The notes: a model not told the origin generated them from the sequence alone. 64,000 nt of DNA from Pseudomonas extremaustralis (GCF_900102035.1 NZ_LT629689.1:4835001-4899000), one strand, 5' to 3'. Shown: positions 1 through 9,430, numbered from the stretch's first letter. Translations and numbers: made by a program.

Positions 1-835
1 CAGCCCACTGCGGGTGCCCGGCCACCTCTGCAAACTTGCGGAACTGCCCGTCATTACCCACCGTCAGGATGAAATCACCATCGGCAGTGGGGAAGTCCTG
101 ATAAGGCACGATATTCGGATGGGCATTGCCAAGCCGCCTGGGTGGCAACCCCGTTGTCAGGTAATTCATGGCTTGGTTAGCCAGACACGCCACCTGAACA
201 TCGAGCAGCGCCATATCGATATGCTGCCCACCGCCCTCATGATCCCGATGAGCCAGCGCTGCCAGGATCGCCACGGTCGAATAAAGCCCCGTGAGAATAT
301 CAGTCAACGCCACGCCAACTTTCACCGGCCCGGCGCCATCATCCCCCTCGGGTCGACCGGTCAGACTCATCAGCCCACCCAACCCCTGGATCATAAAGTC
401 ATAACCTGCGCGCGCCGCGTAGGGCCCCGTCTGGCCAAAGCCCGTGATCGAGCAATAGATCAACTCCGGATTGGCCTCCTTGAGCGACTCGTAGTCCAGC
501 CCATATGCCGCAAGCCCACCCACCTTGAAGTTCTCGATCAGGATGTCGGACTTGGCCGCCAGATCGCGCACCAGCTTCTGCCCTTCAGGCCGCGTGAAGT
601 CGATAGTCACCGACTCTTTATTGCGATTGGCCGACAGGTAGTACGCCGCCTCACTGGTGTTTTCACCGTTGGCATCTTTAAGGAAGGGCGGCCCCCAGGC
701 GCGCGTGTCGTCACCGCTACCGGGCCGTTCGACCTTGATGACCTCAGCCCCCAGGTCTGCAAGGATCTGCCCGGCCCAGGGGCCCGCGAGCACTCGCGAT
801 AAATCCAGTACCCGCAGGTGGGAAAGCGCGCCCAT
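1..835 (-). CDS. CaiB/BaiF-family CoA-transferase (glutarate CoA-transferase type), C-terminus off the window
   Basis: Transfers CoA between acyl-CoA and a dicarboxylate; beside gcdH the likely substrate is glutarate, in lysine/glutarate catabolism. The visible 278 residues begin MGALSHLRVLDLSRVLAGPW and contain the family's LGAEVIKVE segment, the GFGQTGP segment and the GGQHIDMALLD segment, whose Asp is the expected catalytic residue. The frame is still open at base 1, so the gene is partial. ATG 835 is preferred over the in-frame ATG at 841 because AGGAG (843-847) is 7 nt from 835 but only 1 nt from 841. It starts just after the gcdH stop, so the two are one operon. The substrate is inferred from context. 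Confidence 0.88.
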   Translation of the reverse strand, partial: MGALSHLRVLDLSRVLAGPWAGQILADLGAEVIKVERPGSGDDTRAWGPPFLKDANGENTSEAAYYLSANRNKESVTIDFTRPEGQKLVRDLAAKSDILIENFKVGGLAAYGLDYESLKEANPELIYCSITGFGQTGPYAARAGYDFMIQGLGGLMSLTGRPEGDDGAGPVKVGVALTDILTGLYSTVAILAALAHRDHEGGGQHIDMALLDVQVACLANQAMNYLTTGLPPRRLGNAHPNIVPYQDFPTADGDFILTVGNDGQFRKFAEVAGHPQWA

Positions 836-848
836 GCCCATGCTCCTA

Positions 849-2030
849 TTAATAGAACGCCTGAAGACCGGTTTGCGCACGCCCCAGAATCAAGGCATGC
901 ACGTCATGAGTACCTTCATAGGTATTCACCACCTCCAGATTGACCAAGTGTCGTGCCACCCCGAACTCATCGGAGATACCGTTGCCACCCAGCATGTCCC
1001 GCGCCATACGAGCGATGTCCAGGGACTTGCCGCAAGAATTGCGCTTCATGATCGAGGTAATCTCGACCGCCGCCGTGCCCTCATCCTTCATCCGCCCCAA
1101 ACGCAGGCAACCTTGCAGAGCCAGGGTGATCTCGGTCTGCATGTCGGCGAGCTTCTTCTGGATCAACTGTGTAGCCGCCAATGGACGACCGAACTGCTGA
1201 CGATCAAGGGTGTATTGGCGAGCGGTGTGCCAGCAGGATTCGGCAGCGCCCAACGCACCCCAGGAGATGCCGTAACGCGCTGAGTTAAGACAGGTAAAGG
1301 GCCCCTTCAAACCACGCACGTCCGGAAAGATGTTCTCTTCTGGCACAAATACATTGTCCATGACGATTTCGCCGGTGATGGAGGCTCGCAGGCCGACCTT
1401 GCCGTGAATCGCCGGAGCACTCAGCCCTTTCCAGCCTTTCTCCAGGACAAACCCACGTATATCGCCAGCATCGTCTTTGGCCCAGACCACAAATACATCA
1501 GCAATCGGGCTATTGGTGATCCACATCTTGGCGCCGGTCAGGCTGTAGCCGCCATCTACCTTGCGCGCACGCGTAATCATCGCGCCTGGATCGGAACCAT
1601 GGTTAGGCTCTGTCAGACCGAAGCAACCAATCCATTCGCCCGACGCCAATTTCGGCAAATATTTCTGCTTTTGCGCTTCAGTACCAAACTCATTGATCGG
1701 CACCATCACCAAGGAAGACTGCACGCTCATCATCGAACGATAGCCGGAGTCGACCCGCTCCACTTCGCGAGCAATCAGCCCGTAGCTGACATAGTTCAAA
1801 CCACTGCCGCCGTATTGCTCGGGAATCATCGCGCCGAGCAAGCCGGTTTCGCCCATCTCACGAAAAATGGCCGGGTCGGTCTTTTCATGACGGAAGGCTT
1901 CAAGCACGCGAGGTGCCAACTTGTCCTGAGCGAACTGCTCAGCACTGTCGCGCACCATGCGCTCTTCTTCGGTGAGCTGTTGATCCAGCAGCAGTGGATC
2001 GATCCAGTTGAAGCTTGCCTTGCCAGCCAT
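849..2030 (-). CDS. gcdH: glutaryl-CoA dehydrogenase
   Basis: FAD-dependent acyl-CoA dehydrogenase of 393 residues that oxidises and decarboxylates glutaryl-CoA to crotonyl-CoA in lysine, hydroxylysine and tryptophan breakdown. The N-terminal helical domain is followed by the flavin segment [17 protein letters not shown] and [18 protein letters not shown]. The C-terminal [17 protein letters not shown] carries the catalytic base, about Glu372. Length is normal for the family. It lies upstream of the CoA-transferase and divergent from the LysR gene, the usual Pseudomonas gcdH-gcdR arrangement. ATG at 2030 is preceded by an AGGA-type site (GAGGACTTATTC). Confidence 0.96.
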   Translation of the reverse strand: MAGKASFNWIDPLLLDQQLTEEERMVRDSAEQFAQDKLAPRVLEAFRHEKTDPAIFREMGETGLLGAMIPEQYGGSGLNYVSYGLIAREVERVDSGYRSMMSVQSSLVMVPINEFGTEAQKQKYLPKLASGEWIGCFGLTEPNHGSDPGAMITRARKVDGGYSLTGAKMWITNSPIADVFVVWAKDDAGDIRGFVLEKGWKGLSAPAIHGKVGLRASITGEIVMDNVFVPEENIFPDVRGLKGPFTCLNSARYGISWGALGAAESCWHTARQYTLDRQQFGRPLAATQLIQKKLADMQTEITLALQGCLRLGRMKDEGTAAVEITSIMKRNSCGKSLDIARMARDMLGGNGISDEFGVARHLVNLEVVNTYEGTHDVHALILGRAQTGLQAFY

Positions 2031-2187
2031 GAATAAGTCCTCGTGAAGAAAATCAGAAGTCGTGGATGGAGCCTAGGCCGTACCTACCCATAGAGCAAAC
2101 GAGGTTTCCGCATAGGCTTGTGCTAATTTGTCACTTCGTAACCATCGTAAAAGGCGCAGAAGCGCTTTATATGTGAGCACAAGGTAC
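2031..2187. promoter_or_regulatory. gcdH-gcdR divergent control region
   Basis: The 157 bp between the two divergent starts contain CATAG-type half sites at about 2089 and 2112 and an inverted GCCTAGG/CATAGGC pair (about 2073-2117). LysR-type regulators normally bind such sites between themselves and their target. No convincing -35/-10 pair was fixed by eye. Confidence 0.35.
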
Positions 2188-3087
2188 ATGCGTAGAAAAA
2201 TCCCCAGCACCACCGCCCTTGTCAGCTTTGAAGCCGCAGCCCGTCACGAGAGCTTTACCAAGGCGGCGCAGGAGCTTTCCATCACCCAAGGCGCTATTTG
2301 CCGACAGATCGCCAGCCTTGAGGATTTTTTAAGTGTCGAGCTGTTTCGACGCTCACGGCGCGGAGTGAAACTGACGGAAGCAGGACTGTCTTACAGCCGT
2401 CGAGTGGCGACGCAATTGGATGCCGTAGAACGCGATACCTTGTCCGTGATGGGGCAGCAGGGCACGAACGTCATTGAACTGGCCGTGGTGCCCACCTTTG
2501 GCACCCAGTGGCTGATCCCACGCCTTAAAGACTTTCAGCGCCAACACCCTGAGGTAACGGTGAACCTCACTAACCGCACCCGCCCTTTTTTGTTTGCCGA
2601 TACCGAATTCGATGCCGCTATCTACTTCGGTGATGCCGACTGGTCGGGTACCGAATCTCACAGGCTGATGGGAGAAAACCCAGTCCCCGTTTGCAGCCCC
2701 AGATTGCTGGGCGCGCGGCCGCACTTCAGCCCACAGGAGATTGCAGAGTTGCCGCTGCTTCAGCAGACCACGCGACCCTATGCCTGGCGCCAATGGTTCA
2801 ACGCCCAACAGATGAATATCCCTCGCGACATGACAGGCCCTCGTTACGAGCTATTCTCGATGCTGTCCCAAGCCGCCATGCATGACATGGGTATTGCACT
2901 GATCCCTCCATTCCTTATCCAACGAGAGTTGGAGGATAAAGACTTGGTGGTCGCCAACCTCGAGGCACTGAGTAGCTCGAAAGCTTATTACTTGATGATT
3001 CCAGAGCGGAAAGTCGAATCCGCATCATTGCGCGCATTCAGGGATTGGCTGATCGACCAGTCAGAACGCTACAGCCCCAGCAATTAA
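2188..3087 (+). CDS. gcdR: LysR-family transcriptional regulator of glutarate catabolism
   Basis: A 299-residue LysR regulator. The N-terminal winged HTH (residues about 5-65) reads TALVSFEAAARHESFTKAAQ and GAICRQIASLEDFLSVELFRR; the rest is a periplasmic-binding-protein-like effector domain (from about 90) with the GcvA/GcdR-like segment TQWLIPRLKDF. ATG 2188 (MRRKIPSTTALVSFEAA) has AAGG upstream and puts the HTH at the family position. In-frame TTG 2128 and GTG 2173 are possible but less likely. Its position beside gcdH suggests it activates the operon in response to glutarate. Confidence 0.9.
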   Translation: MRRKIPSTTALVSFEAAARHESFTKAAQELSITQGAICRQIASLEDFLSVELFRRSRRGVKLTEAGLSYSRRVATQLDAVERDTLSVMGQQGTNVIELAVVPTFGTQWLIPRLKDFQRQHPEVTVNLTNRTRPFLFADTEFDAAIYFGDADWSGTESHRLMGENPVPVCSPRLLGARPHFSPQEIAELPLLQQTTRPYAWRQWFNAQQMNIPRDMTGPRYELFSMLSQAAMHDMGIALIPPFLIQRELEDKDLVVANLEALSSSKAYYLMIPERKVESASLRAFRDWLIDQSERYSPSN

Positions 3088-3539
3088 AGACCAAAGCGCC
3101 AATACTGATCATGTAGTCAGATAATTATTGTTCCTACAGATATATGTTTATGTCGCTTTTAAGCAAACTGTACCGCTTACCTAAAAATTCGGCTAAAAGC
3201 CTTATGGATGTTGGCTTGTAGCGACTTTCGCTTACCAATGTCCGACCATTCATGCCGAGCATGGCAAAGGAATCATTATTTGCCGTAAACCCAATAACTC
3301 ATTGTATTTAAAAAGATTATTTCCTACCGTTGCGGCAATCAGTCACAGGATGACTTGTAGTTAATTTTTCGTCACCCGTCATAATCCCTTGAAGGCCGTA
3401 AAGTTCGCCTGCAAAATGCCGCGCCCCGCTGTCATTTCAGCGGGATCGTGCTGATCGGCCGCCCCAGATGCGCCACTCACGGTGCACTGGCCTTTTTACA
3501 AGAAGATCAAAAGCAAAAAGATCATGCAGGAGATTTGAC
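3088..3539. other. Intergenic region and pntA leader
   Basis: These 450 bp are clearly more AT-rich than the flanking genes and hold no credible gene. Just upstream of pntAA is a perfect hairpin, CCCGCTG (3425-3431) and CAGCGGG (3438-3444) around a 6-nt loop, placed where it would sit in the mRNA leader. A possible promoter is TTGTAG (3355-3360) with CATAAT (3380-3385), but the 19-nt spacer makes it weak. Confidence 0.4.
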
Positions 3540-4661
3540 GTGCACATTGGTGTTCCTCTCGAAACCCAGACCGGTGAAACGCGGGTGGCTGCCACCCCGG
3601 AAACCATCAAAAAGCTGATCGGCCAGGGCCATAAGGTCACTGTACAAAGCGGTGCAGGCATTAAAGCCAGCATCGTCGACAGTGCCTATGAAACGGCAGG
3701 TGCAACCATTGGCAGTGCCAACGATGCATTTGGCGCCGAGCTGATCCTCAAAGTGGTTGCCCCCAGCGACAGCGAACTGACGCTGATCAAAAGCGGCACC
3801 GTGTTGGTGGGCATGCTCAATCCGTTCAGCAATGAAACCATCGCCAAGCTGGCCGAGCGGGGCGTCACGGCCTTCGCGCTCGAAGCCGCGCCGCGTACTT
3901 CGCGGGCCCAGAGCCTTGACGTGCTGTCGTCCCAGGCCAACATTGCCGGTTACAAAGCTGTGTTGCTCGCCGCCCATCACTATCCACGCTTCATGCCGAT
4001 GCTGATGACTGCCGCCGGGACGGTAAAAGCCGCGCGCGTGCTGATCCTTGGCGCTGGCGTCGCGGGCCTGCAAGCCATTGCCACGGCGAAACGCCTGGGA
4101 GCAGTGATCGAAGCGTCCGACGTGCGCCCGGCAGTGAAGGAGCAGATCGAATCCCTCGGCGCCAAGTTCGTCGACGTGCCCTATGAAACCGACGAAGAGC
4201 GTGAATGCGCCGTCGGCGTCGGCGGTTACGCGCGCCCGATGCCGACCAGCTGGATGCAACGCCAGGCCCTGGCCGTGCACGAACGCGCCAAGCAGGCCGA
4301 CATTGTCATCACCACCGCCCTGATCCCCGGTCGCAAGGCCCCGACTTTGCTCAGCGCCGAAACCGTCGCACAAATGAAGCCGGGCTCGGTGGTCATCGAC
4401 CTCGCTGCCGCCCAAGGCGGCAATTGCCCACTTACGGTCGCTGACCAGGTGGTGGTGGAAAACGGTGTGACCATCTGCGGCCCGACCAACCTCGCCGGTG
4501 CGGTCGCCGCGGACGCTTCGGCCTTGTATGCGCGCAACCTGCTGGACTTCCTGAAGCTGGTGTTCACCAAGGAAGGGCAGTTTGAAATCAACCTCGAAGA
4601 CGACATCGTCGCCGCGTGCCTGATGTGCCGCGACGGCCAAGTCATCCGCAAAAACGCCTAA
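3540..4661 (+). CDS. pntAA: NAD(P) transhydrogenase subunit alpha, part 1 (NAD-binding domain I)
   Basis: Soluble NAD(H)-binding subunit (373 residues) of the proton-translocating transhydrogenase, which makes NADPH from NADH using the proton gradient. It has the AlaDH/PNT N-terminal domain (IGVPLETQTGETRVAATPE) and a Rossmann segment VLILGAGVAGLQAIATAKRLGA. GTG 3540 is chosen because GCAGGAG lies just upstream and it gives the family N-terminus; an in-frame start 24 codons earlier would add an unrelated extension. It is first of three genes; the alpha subunit is split into PntAA and PntAB, as usual in Pseudomonas. Confidence 0.95.
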   Translation: MHIGVPLETQTGETRVAATPETIKKLIGQGHKVTVQSGAGIKASIVDSAYETAGATIGSANDAFGAELILKVVAPSDSELTLIKSGTVLVGMLNPFSNETIAKLAERGVTAFALEAAPRTSRAQSLDVLSSQANIAGYKAVLLAAHHYPRFMPMLMTAAGTVKAARVLILGAGVAGLQAIATAKRLGAVIEASDVRPAVKEQIESLGAKFVDVPYETDEERECAVGVGGYARPMPTSWMQRQALAVHERAKQADIVITTALIPGRKAPTLLSAETVAQMKPGSVVIDLAAAQGGNCPLTVADQVVVENGVTICGPTNLAGAVAADASALYARNLLDFLKLVFTKEGQFEINLEDDIVAACLMCRDGQVIRKNA

Positions 4662-4676
4662 GCAGGGATTCAGACG

Positions 4677-4997
4677 ATGGAAGAGCTTATCTCCCCCGGT
4701 ATCTACAACCTGATCATCTTTGTGCTGGCGATTTATGTCGGTTATCACGTGGTCTGGAACGTTACCCCCGCACTGCACACGCCGTTGATGGCCGTGACCA
4801 ACGCAATCTCGGCGATCGTGATCGTCGGCGCCATGCTGGCCGCCGCCCTGACCGTGACGCCACTGGGCAAGACCATGGGCACCCTGGCCGTGGCCCTGGC
4901 GGCGGTCAACGTGTTCGGCGGCTTCCTGGTGACTCGCAGGATGCTTGAGATGTTCAAGAAGAAAGCGCCCAAAGCTAAAGAAGAGGTGCAACCGTAA
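4677..4997 (+). CDS. pntAB: NAD(P) transhydrogenase subunit alpha, part 2 (membrane domain)
   Basis: A 106-residue membrane subunit with three or four hydrophobic helices ([57 protein letters not shown]) and a Lys-rich C-terminal tail. It forms part of the proton channel with PntB. It starts 15 nt after pntAA, and its stop overlaps the pntB start as TAATG, which suggests translational coupling. Confidence 0.95.
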   Translation: MEELISPGIYNLIIFVLAIYVGYHVVWNVTPALHTPLMAVTNAISAIVIVGAMLAAALTVTPLGKTMGTLAVALAAVNVFGGFLVTRRMLEMFKKKAPKAKEEVQP

Positions 4998-6433
4998 TGA
5001 GCATGAATCTGGTAACGACGCTCTATCTGATCGCGTCGATCTGTTTCATCCAGGCCCTCAAAGGCCTGTCACACCCGACTACTTCGCGGCGCGGCAACCT
5101 GTTCGGCATGCTCGGCATGGCGCTGGCGGTACTCACCACCGTAGGCCTCATCTATAAGCTGGGCGCTGAGCTTGCCACCGCCGGCATCGGCTACGTGATC
5201 GTTGGCCTGCTGATCGGCGGCACCGCTGGCTCGGTCATGGCCAAGCGCGTGGAAATGACCAAGATGCCGGAACTGGTCGCCTTCATGCACAGCATGATCG
5301 GCCTGGCAGCGGTATTTATTGCCATTGCCGCCGTGGTCGAACCGCAATCCCTGGGCATCGTCAAACACCTGGGCGATGCGATCCCTGCTGGTAACCGCCT
5401 GGAGTTGTTCCTCGGTGCCGCCATCGGCGCCATCACCTTCTCCGGTTCGGTGATCGCGTTCGGCAAACTGTCGGGCAAGTACAAGTTCCGCCTGTTCCAA
5501 GGCGCACCGGTACAGTTCGGCGGTCAGCACAAGTTGAACCTGGTGTTGGGCCTGACCACGCTGGGCTTGGGCCTGACCTTCATGTTCACCGGCAACCTCA
5601 CCGCCTTCGCGCTGATGCTGGCCCTGGCATTCGTACTGGGTGTGTTGATCATCATCCCGATCGGCGGCGCCGATATGCCGGTGGTGGTGTCGATGCTCAA
5701 CAGCTACTCCGGCTGGGCAGCGGCAGGGATCGGCTTTTCGCTGAACAACTCGATGCTGATCATCGCCGGCTCCCTGGTGGGCTCCAGCGGCGCGATCCTG
5801 TCCTACATCATGTGCAAGGCGATGAACCGCTCCTTCTTCAATGTGCTGCTCGGCGGTTTCGGCAACGCGCCGGATGCCGGTGCCGCGACAGGCTCGAAAG
5901 AAGCGCGTCCGGTGAAGTCCGGCTCAGCCGACGACGCCACGTTCCTGCTGACCAACGCCGACACCGTGATCATCGTGCCGGGCTACGGCCTGGCGGTCGC
6001 CCGAGCGCAGCATGCGCTTAAAGAGTTGACCGAAAAGCTGACCCACCGCGGCGTGACCGTGAAGTACGCGATCCACCCGGTGGCCGGCCGCATGCCCGGG
6101 CACATGAACGTATTGCTGGCCGAGGCCGAAGTGCCTTACGACCAAGTGTTCGAGATGGAAGACATCAACTCGGAATTCGGCCAGGCTGACGTCGTACTGG
6201 TGCTCGGCGCGAACGACGTGGTCAACCCGGCCGCCAAGAACGATCCGAACTCGCCGATTGCCGGTATGCCGATCCTGGAAGCGTTCAAGGCCAAGACCAT
6301 CATCGTCAACAAGCGCTCGATGGCCAGCGGCTATGCCGGCCTGGACAACGAGCTGTTCTACCTGGACAAAACCATGATGGTTTTCGGCGACGCCAAGAAA
6401 GTTATCGAAGACATGGTCAAGGCTGTCGAGTAA
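4997..6433 (+). CDS. pntB: NAD(P) transhydrogenase subunit beta
   Basis: A 478-residue subunit. The N-terminal part (to about residue 265) is a bundle of transmembrane helices; the C-terminal part is the NADP(H)-binding domain III, with GYGLAVARAQHALKELTEKL and HPVAGRMPGHMNVLLAEA. Residues VLVLGANDVVNPAA and KRSMASGYAGLDNELFY are typical of the NADP site. Last gene of the pnt operon, followed by a strong terminator. Confidence 0.96.
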   Translation: MSMNLVTTLYLIASICFIQALKGLSHPTTSRRGNLFGMLGMALAVLTTVGLIYKLGAELATAGIGYVIVGLLIGGTAGSVMAKRVEMTKMPELVAFMHSMIGLAAVFIAIAAVVEPQSLGIVKHLGDAIPAGNRLELFLGAAIGAITFSGSVIAFGKLSGKYKFRLFQGAPVQFGGQHKLNLVLGLTTLGLGLTFMFTGNLTAFALMLALAFVLGVLIIIPIGGADMPVVVSMLNSYSGWAAAGIGFSLNNSMLIIAGSLVGSSGAILSYIMCKAMNRSFFNVLLGGFGNAPDAGAATGSKEARPVKSGSADDATFLLTNADTVIIVPGYGLAVARAQHALKELTEKLTHRGVTVKYAIHPVAGRMPGHMNVLLAEAEVPYDQVFEMEDINSEFGQADVVLVLGANDVVNPAAKNDPNSPIAGMPILEAFKAKTIIVNKRSMASGYAGLDNELFYLDKTMMVFGDAKKVIEDMVKAVE

Positions 6434-6455
6434 CACTGCGCCAGCGCAATACCCG

Positions 6456-6488
6456 AAACCCTGGCCTCCCGTAGGCTAGGGTTTTTTT
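6456..6488 (+). terminator. Rho-independent terminator after pntB
   Basis: AAACCCT and GGCCT pair with AGGCTAGGGTTT around a short CCCGT loop, followed by a run of seven or eight T, 23 nt after the pntB stop. Confidence 0.85.
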
Positions 6489-6613
6489 ATTGGCGCATGA
6501 AAACCGACCAAAGGCCCTAATTGACTGCCCGGCATTCGACCATGGTAGCGGGCCGAAAACTTTTGAAATCACTAAACTGCGCACCTTGCCTCCGTATCTC
6601 GAGATAACAATCC

Positions 6614-8107
6614 ATGTACCGTGATCGTATCCGCTTGCCTTCGCTGTTGAACAAGGTCATGAGCGCGGCTGATGCCGCCGCACTGATCGAGGACGGCATG
6701 ACCGTCGGCATGAGCGGCTTCACCCGTGCCGGTGAAGCCAAGGCCGTCCCCCAAGCCCTGGCCGAACGCGCCAAGACGTCGCCGCTGAAAATCACCCTGA
6801 TGACCGGTGCCAGCCTGGGCAACGACCTCGACAAGCAACTGACCGAAGCCGGCGTGCTGTCGCGACGCATGCCGTTCCAGGTCGACAGCACACTGCGCAA
6901 GGCGATCAATGCCGGCGAAGTGATGTTCATCGACCAGCATTTGTCGGAAACCGTCGAGCAGCTGCGCAACAACCAGCTCAAGCTGCCTGACATCGCTGTG
7001 ATCGAAGCCGTCGCGATCACCGAACAAGGGCATATCGTGCCGACCACTTCCGTGGGCAACTCGGCCAGTTTCGCGATTTTCGCCAAGCAAGTGATCGTCG
7101 AGATCAACATGGCGCACCACTCGAACCTGGAAGGCCTGCACGACATCTACATCCCGACCTATCGGCCGACGCGCACACCGATCCCGCTGGTAAAAGTCGA
7201 CGACCGCATTGGCAGCACCGCGATCCCGATTCCGCCGGAGAAGATCGTTGCGATCGTCATCACCAACAAGCCCGACTCGCCTTCCACAGTGTCGTCGCCG
7301 GACGCCGAAACCCAAGGCATCGCCACCCACCTGATCAACTTCCTCAAACAGGAAGTGGACGCTGGTCGCATGACCAATAAGCTCGGCCCGCTGCAGGCTG
7401 GGATCGGCAACATCGCCAACGCCGTGATGTGCGGCTTGATCGATTCGCCGTTCGAAGACCTGACCATGTATTCGGAAGTGTTGCAGGACTCGACGTTCGA
7501 CCTGATTGACGCTGGCAAGCTGACCTTCGCCTCCGGCAGTTCGATCACCTTGTCGGAGCGGCGCAACAGCAACGTGTTCGGCAACCTGGAGCGCTACAAA
7601 GACAAACTGGTACTGCGCCCGCAGGAAATTTCCAACCACCCGGAAGTGGTTCGCCGCCTGGGCATCATCGCGATCAACACTGCGCTGGAGTTCGACATCT
7701 ACGGCAACGTCAACTCCACGCACGTATGCGGGACGCGGATGATGAACGGGATTGGCGGCTCGGGCGACTTCGCTCGGAACGCTCACCTGGCGATCTTCGT
7801 CACCAAGTCGATTGCCAAGGGTGGGGCGATTTCCAGCGTGGTGCCAATGGTCAGCCACGTCGACCACACCGAGCACGACGTCGACATCCTGGTGACCGAG
7901 GTGGGCCTCGCCGACCTGCGTGGCCTGGCGCCACGTGAGCGCGCACGGGTGATCATCGACAACTGTGTGCATCCCGACTACCGCGATGCGCTGAACAAAT
8001 ACTTCAACGCCGCTTGTGCAATCGGTGGTCACACCCCGCACGTCCTGCGCGAAGCCCTGAGCTGGCACATCAATCTGGAAGAAACCGGGCACATGCTCAA
8101 GGATTGA
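6614..8107 (+). CDS. Acetyl-CoA hydrolase / succinyl-CoA:acetate CoA-transferase family protein
   Basis: A class I CoA-transferase of 497 residues that hydrolyses acetyl-CoA or exchanges CoA between acetate and succinate or propionate. The N-terminal half has GMTVGMSGFTRAGEAKAVP; the second half has TMYSEVLQDSTFDL with the expected catalytic Glu at about residue 288, and the Gly-rich GTRMMNGIGGSGDFARNA. Length matches the family. It stands alone between two terminators. Physiological substrates cannot be read from sequence. Confidence 0.9.
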   Translation: MYRDRIRLPSLLNKVMSAADAAALIEDGMTVGMSGFTRAGEAKAVPQALAERAKTSPLKITLMTGASLGNDLDKQLTEAGVLSRRMPFQVDSTLRKAINAGEVMFIDQHLSETVEQLRNNQLKLPDIAVIEAVAITEQGHIVPTTSVGNSASFAIFAKQVIVEINMAHHSNLEGLHDIYIPTYRPTRTPIPLVKVDDRIGSTAIPIPPEKIVAIVITNKPDSPSTVSSPDAETQGIATHLINFLKQEVDAGRMTNKLGPLQAGIGNIANAVMCGLIDSPFEDLTMYSEVLQDSTFDLIDAGKLTFASGSSITLSERRNSNVFGNLERYKDKLVLRPQEISNHPEVVRRLGIIAINTALEFDIYGNVNSTHVCGTRMMNGIGGSGDFARNAHLAIFVTKSIAKGGAISSVVPMVSHVDHTEHDVDILVTEVGLADLRGLAPRERARVIIDNCVHPDYRDALNKYFNAACAIGGHTPHVLREALSWHINLEETGHMLKD

Positions 8108-8115
8108 TCGATACA

Positions 8116-8174
8116 CAACCGAGCTGATGCCCACACAGTTTCATCAGCTCGGTTGCACCACCCCTCCTTTTTTA
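8116..8174 (+). terminator. Strong terminator after the CoA-transferase gene
   Basis: A perfect 14-bp stem, CAACCGAGCTGATG (8116-8129) with CATCAGCTCGGTTG (8142-8155) and a 12-nt loop. T runs follow at 8168-8173, nine nt after the CoA-transferase stop codon. Confidence 0.8.
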
Positions 8175-8179
8175 AAAAA

Positions 8180-8343
8180 CTGTACTGCTGTACCGGTATT
8201 TTCCTACCGAACCCTCCTACAAATTCCTTCCAATCGACCTTTTTTGCACACATTCAGTGCGGACAGGTACAGTTGCCCCATTTCCGTACAGTACAGCCGC
8301 CATAAACAGTTAACTGGCCCCTCACAATACAGGTGAACTGTAT
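8180..8343. promoter_or_regulatory. Operator-like array of CTGTAC/GTACAG half sites upstream of DUF1127 gene
   Basis: Repeated half sites: CTGTACTG and CTGTAC in tandem (8180-8193), GTACAG (8267-8272), GTACAGTACAG (8286-8296), and a perfect inverted repeat ATACAG-GTGAA-CTGTAT (8327-8343). All lie in the 250 bp before the small gene. Such clustered sites suggest cooperative binding by one regulator; GntR/MocR-type proteins are a plausible class, but none is encoded here. Confidence 0.5.
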
Positions 8344-8425
8344 CTAGAGAGTCTTGTGCGGGAGGAGGATCATTGGCACCAGTTAAACCACTACCTAATC
8401 CCGCCACAAGCGGAAGGATGCCATC

Positions 8426-8638
8426 ATGGAACGTACACTCAGTTCCGAACTGTTCTCCGACAAAGCTGTAAACAACCAAGCTGCACTGCCTTTGCGCGTT
8501 CTTGCCAACCTGATGTTGTGGCAGCGCCGCATTTCCAGCCGTCACCAACTGGCTCGCCTGGATTCGCGTCTGCTGGCTGACGCTGGTATCAGCGAAGCTC
8601 AACGCTACGAAGAGCTGAGCAAGCCGTTCTGGCGCTGA
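8426..8638 (+). CDS. DUF1127 small Arg-rich protein
   Basis: A 70-residue protein with the DUF1127 (YjiS-like) core LMLWQRRISSRHQLARLDSRLLADAGISEAQ in its C-terminal half: a WxxRxxxRxxLxxLdxrlLaDiGis pattern. DUF1127 proteins in other bacteria have been linked to RNA binding and phosphate or stress adaptation; nothing here fixes a role. GGAAGGA precedes the ATG by 8 nt. The gene is isolated between an upstream operator array and a terminator, and a second pair of the same half sites lies downstream. Confidence 0.88.
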   Translation: MERTLSSELFSDKAVNNQAALPLRVLANLMLWQRRISSRHQLARLDSRLLADAGISEAQRYEELSKPFWR

Positions 8639-8695
8639 TTGGCGCTCGCTGGCACTGACCCACCGGGTCCCCAGCCAGCACTGATTTGTTAAAAC

Positions 8696-8730
8696 AAAGC
8701 CCGCCCCGGGAAACCGGAGGCGGGCTTTGT
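8696..8730 (+). terminator. Terminator after DUF1127 gene
   Basis: AAAGCCCGCC (8696-8705) pairs perfectly with GGCGGGCTTT (8719-8728) around a 13-nt loop. A-rich on one side and T-ended on the other, so it could act in both directions. Confidence 0.75.
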
Positions 8731-9007
8731 CGTTTCCAGCGTTGACTATTTGGCAGACCAAACGTAGCGGTTCGCGCAAACAGATACAGTTTTAAAAACA
8801 CAAAATTAAAGCAGTACAATTTAACGTTCCTGAATCTGTATCGGTCATTCCTGGCCGCTCTGGCGTGACCAGGCAGTCAAGAGGCTTTCCGAACGGATAA
8901 ACGGCGGCTTAATATCCCGCCATTACGTGGCGAGCCTTGCTGGAGACGCGTCTGATCCCAAAGGCTGCCTTGCACCACCCTATTTGTTCATCTACAGGAG
9001 TCACCCC
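8731..9007. promoter_or_regulatory. Upstream region of the DUF2388 cluster
   Basis: No gene is visible. It contains ATACAG (8784-8789), GCAGTACAA (8811-8819) and CTGTAT (8836-8841), the same half-site family as upstream of DUF1127, then a GGCGG/CCGCC inverted pair (8903-8921). The promoter of the secreted-protein cluster should lie here, but no clear -35/-10 was identified. Confidence 0.4.
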
Positions 9008-9328
9008 ATGTCCCGTCTTCGCCTGCTGAGTGCTGCCGCCCTGCTGGTCCTGGCTGCCAATGCCAATGCAAGCAGCTTTCTTGTGACCACTGACTCCATC
9101 GTCGGCGCACTGAAGGCTACTTCCGACGCCAGCTCCGATGCCACTTCGTCGCTGCGTGACAACAAGGTCGTGCGTGCGGCCCGTGACGACGCGGCCAGTT
9201 TTGTTGCCAGTGAAGGCGCCATCCGTGGCGTGAAACTGGAAAGTGCGCTGGCCCAGATCCGTCAACAAGCTCCGCAACTGAACGCCGCGACCGACACACA
9301 GCTGGCCCAGGCCATCCTGGCTATCTGA
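9008..9328 (+). CDS. DUF2388 secreted protein, copy A
   Basis: A 106-residue exported protein. A signal peptide (about residues 1-22, ending NANA-SS) precedes the DUF2388 core: TSDATSSLRDNKVVRAARDDAA, then SFVASEGAIRGVKLESAL and a C-terminal LAQAILAI. ATG 9008 follows CAGGAG and gives the signal peptide directly. Two paralogues follow in tandem. The mature domain is about 85 residues, has no cysteine, and its function is unknown. Old annotations of this family as Holliday-junction helicase have no support here. Confidence 0.88.
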   Translation: MSRLRLLSAAALLVLAANANASSFLVTTDSIVGALKATSDASSDATSSLRDNKVVRAARDDAASFVASEGAIRGVKLESALAQIRQQAPQLNAATDTQLAQAILAI

Positions 9329-9430
9329 GTCGCAATGTCATGGGAGCGCCCCCACGCTCCCTGACGCCGCCACTGGCTCTCGCCCGGGCATTGCGCTAGC
9401 CTTGGCGCTCGCTTTCAGTTGTCGAGTCCC

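Noticed and set aside
14..802. Plus-strand frame at the left edge
   Set aside because: It is the complement of the CaiB-family gene, whose minus-strand translation shows family motifs along its whole length.
3522..4991. Long minus-strand frame opposite pntAA and pntAB
   Set aside because: Shadow of the transhydrogenase genes with His/Gly/Asp bias; no start signal.
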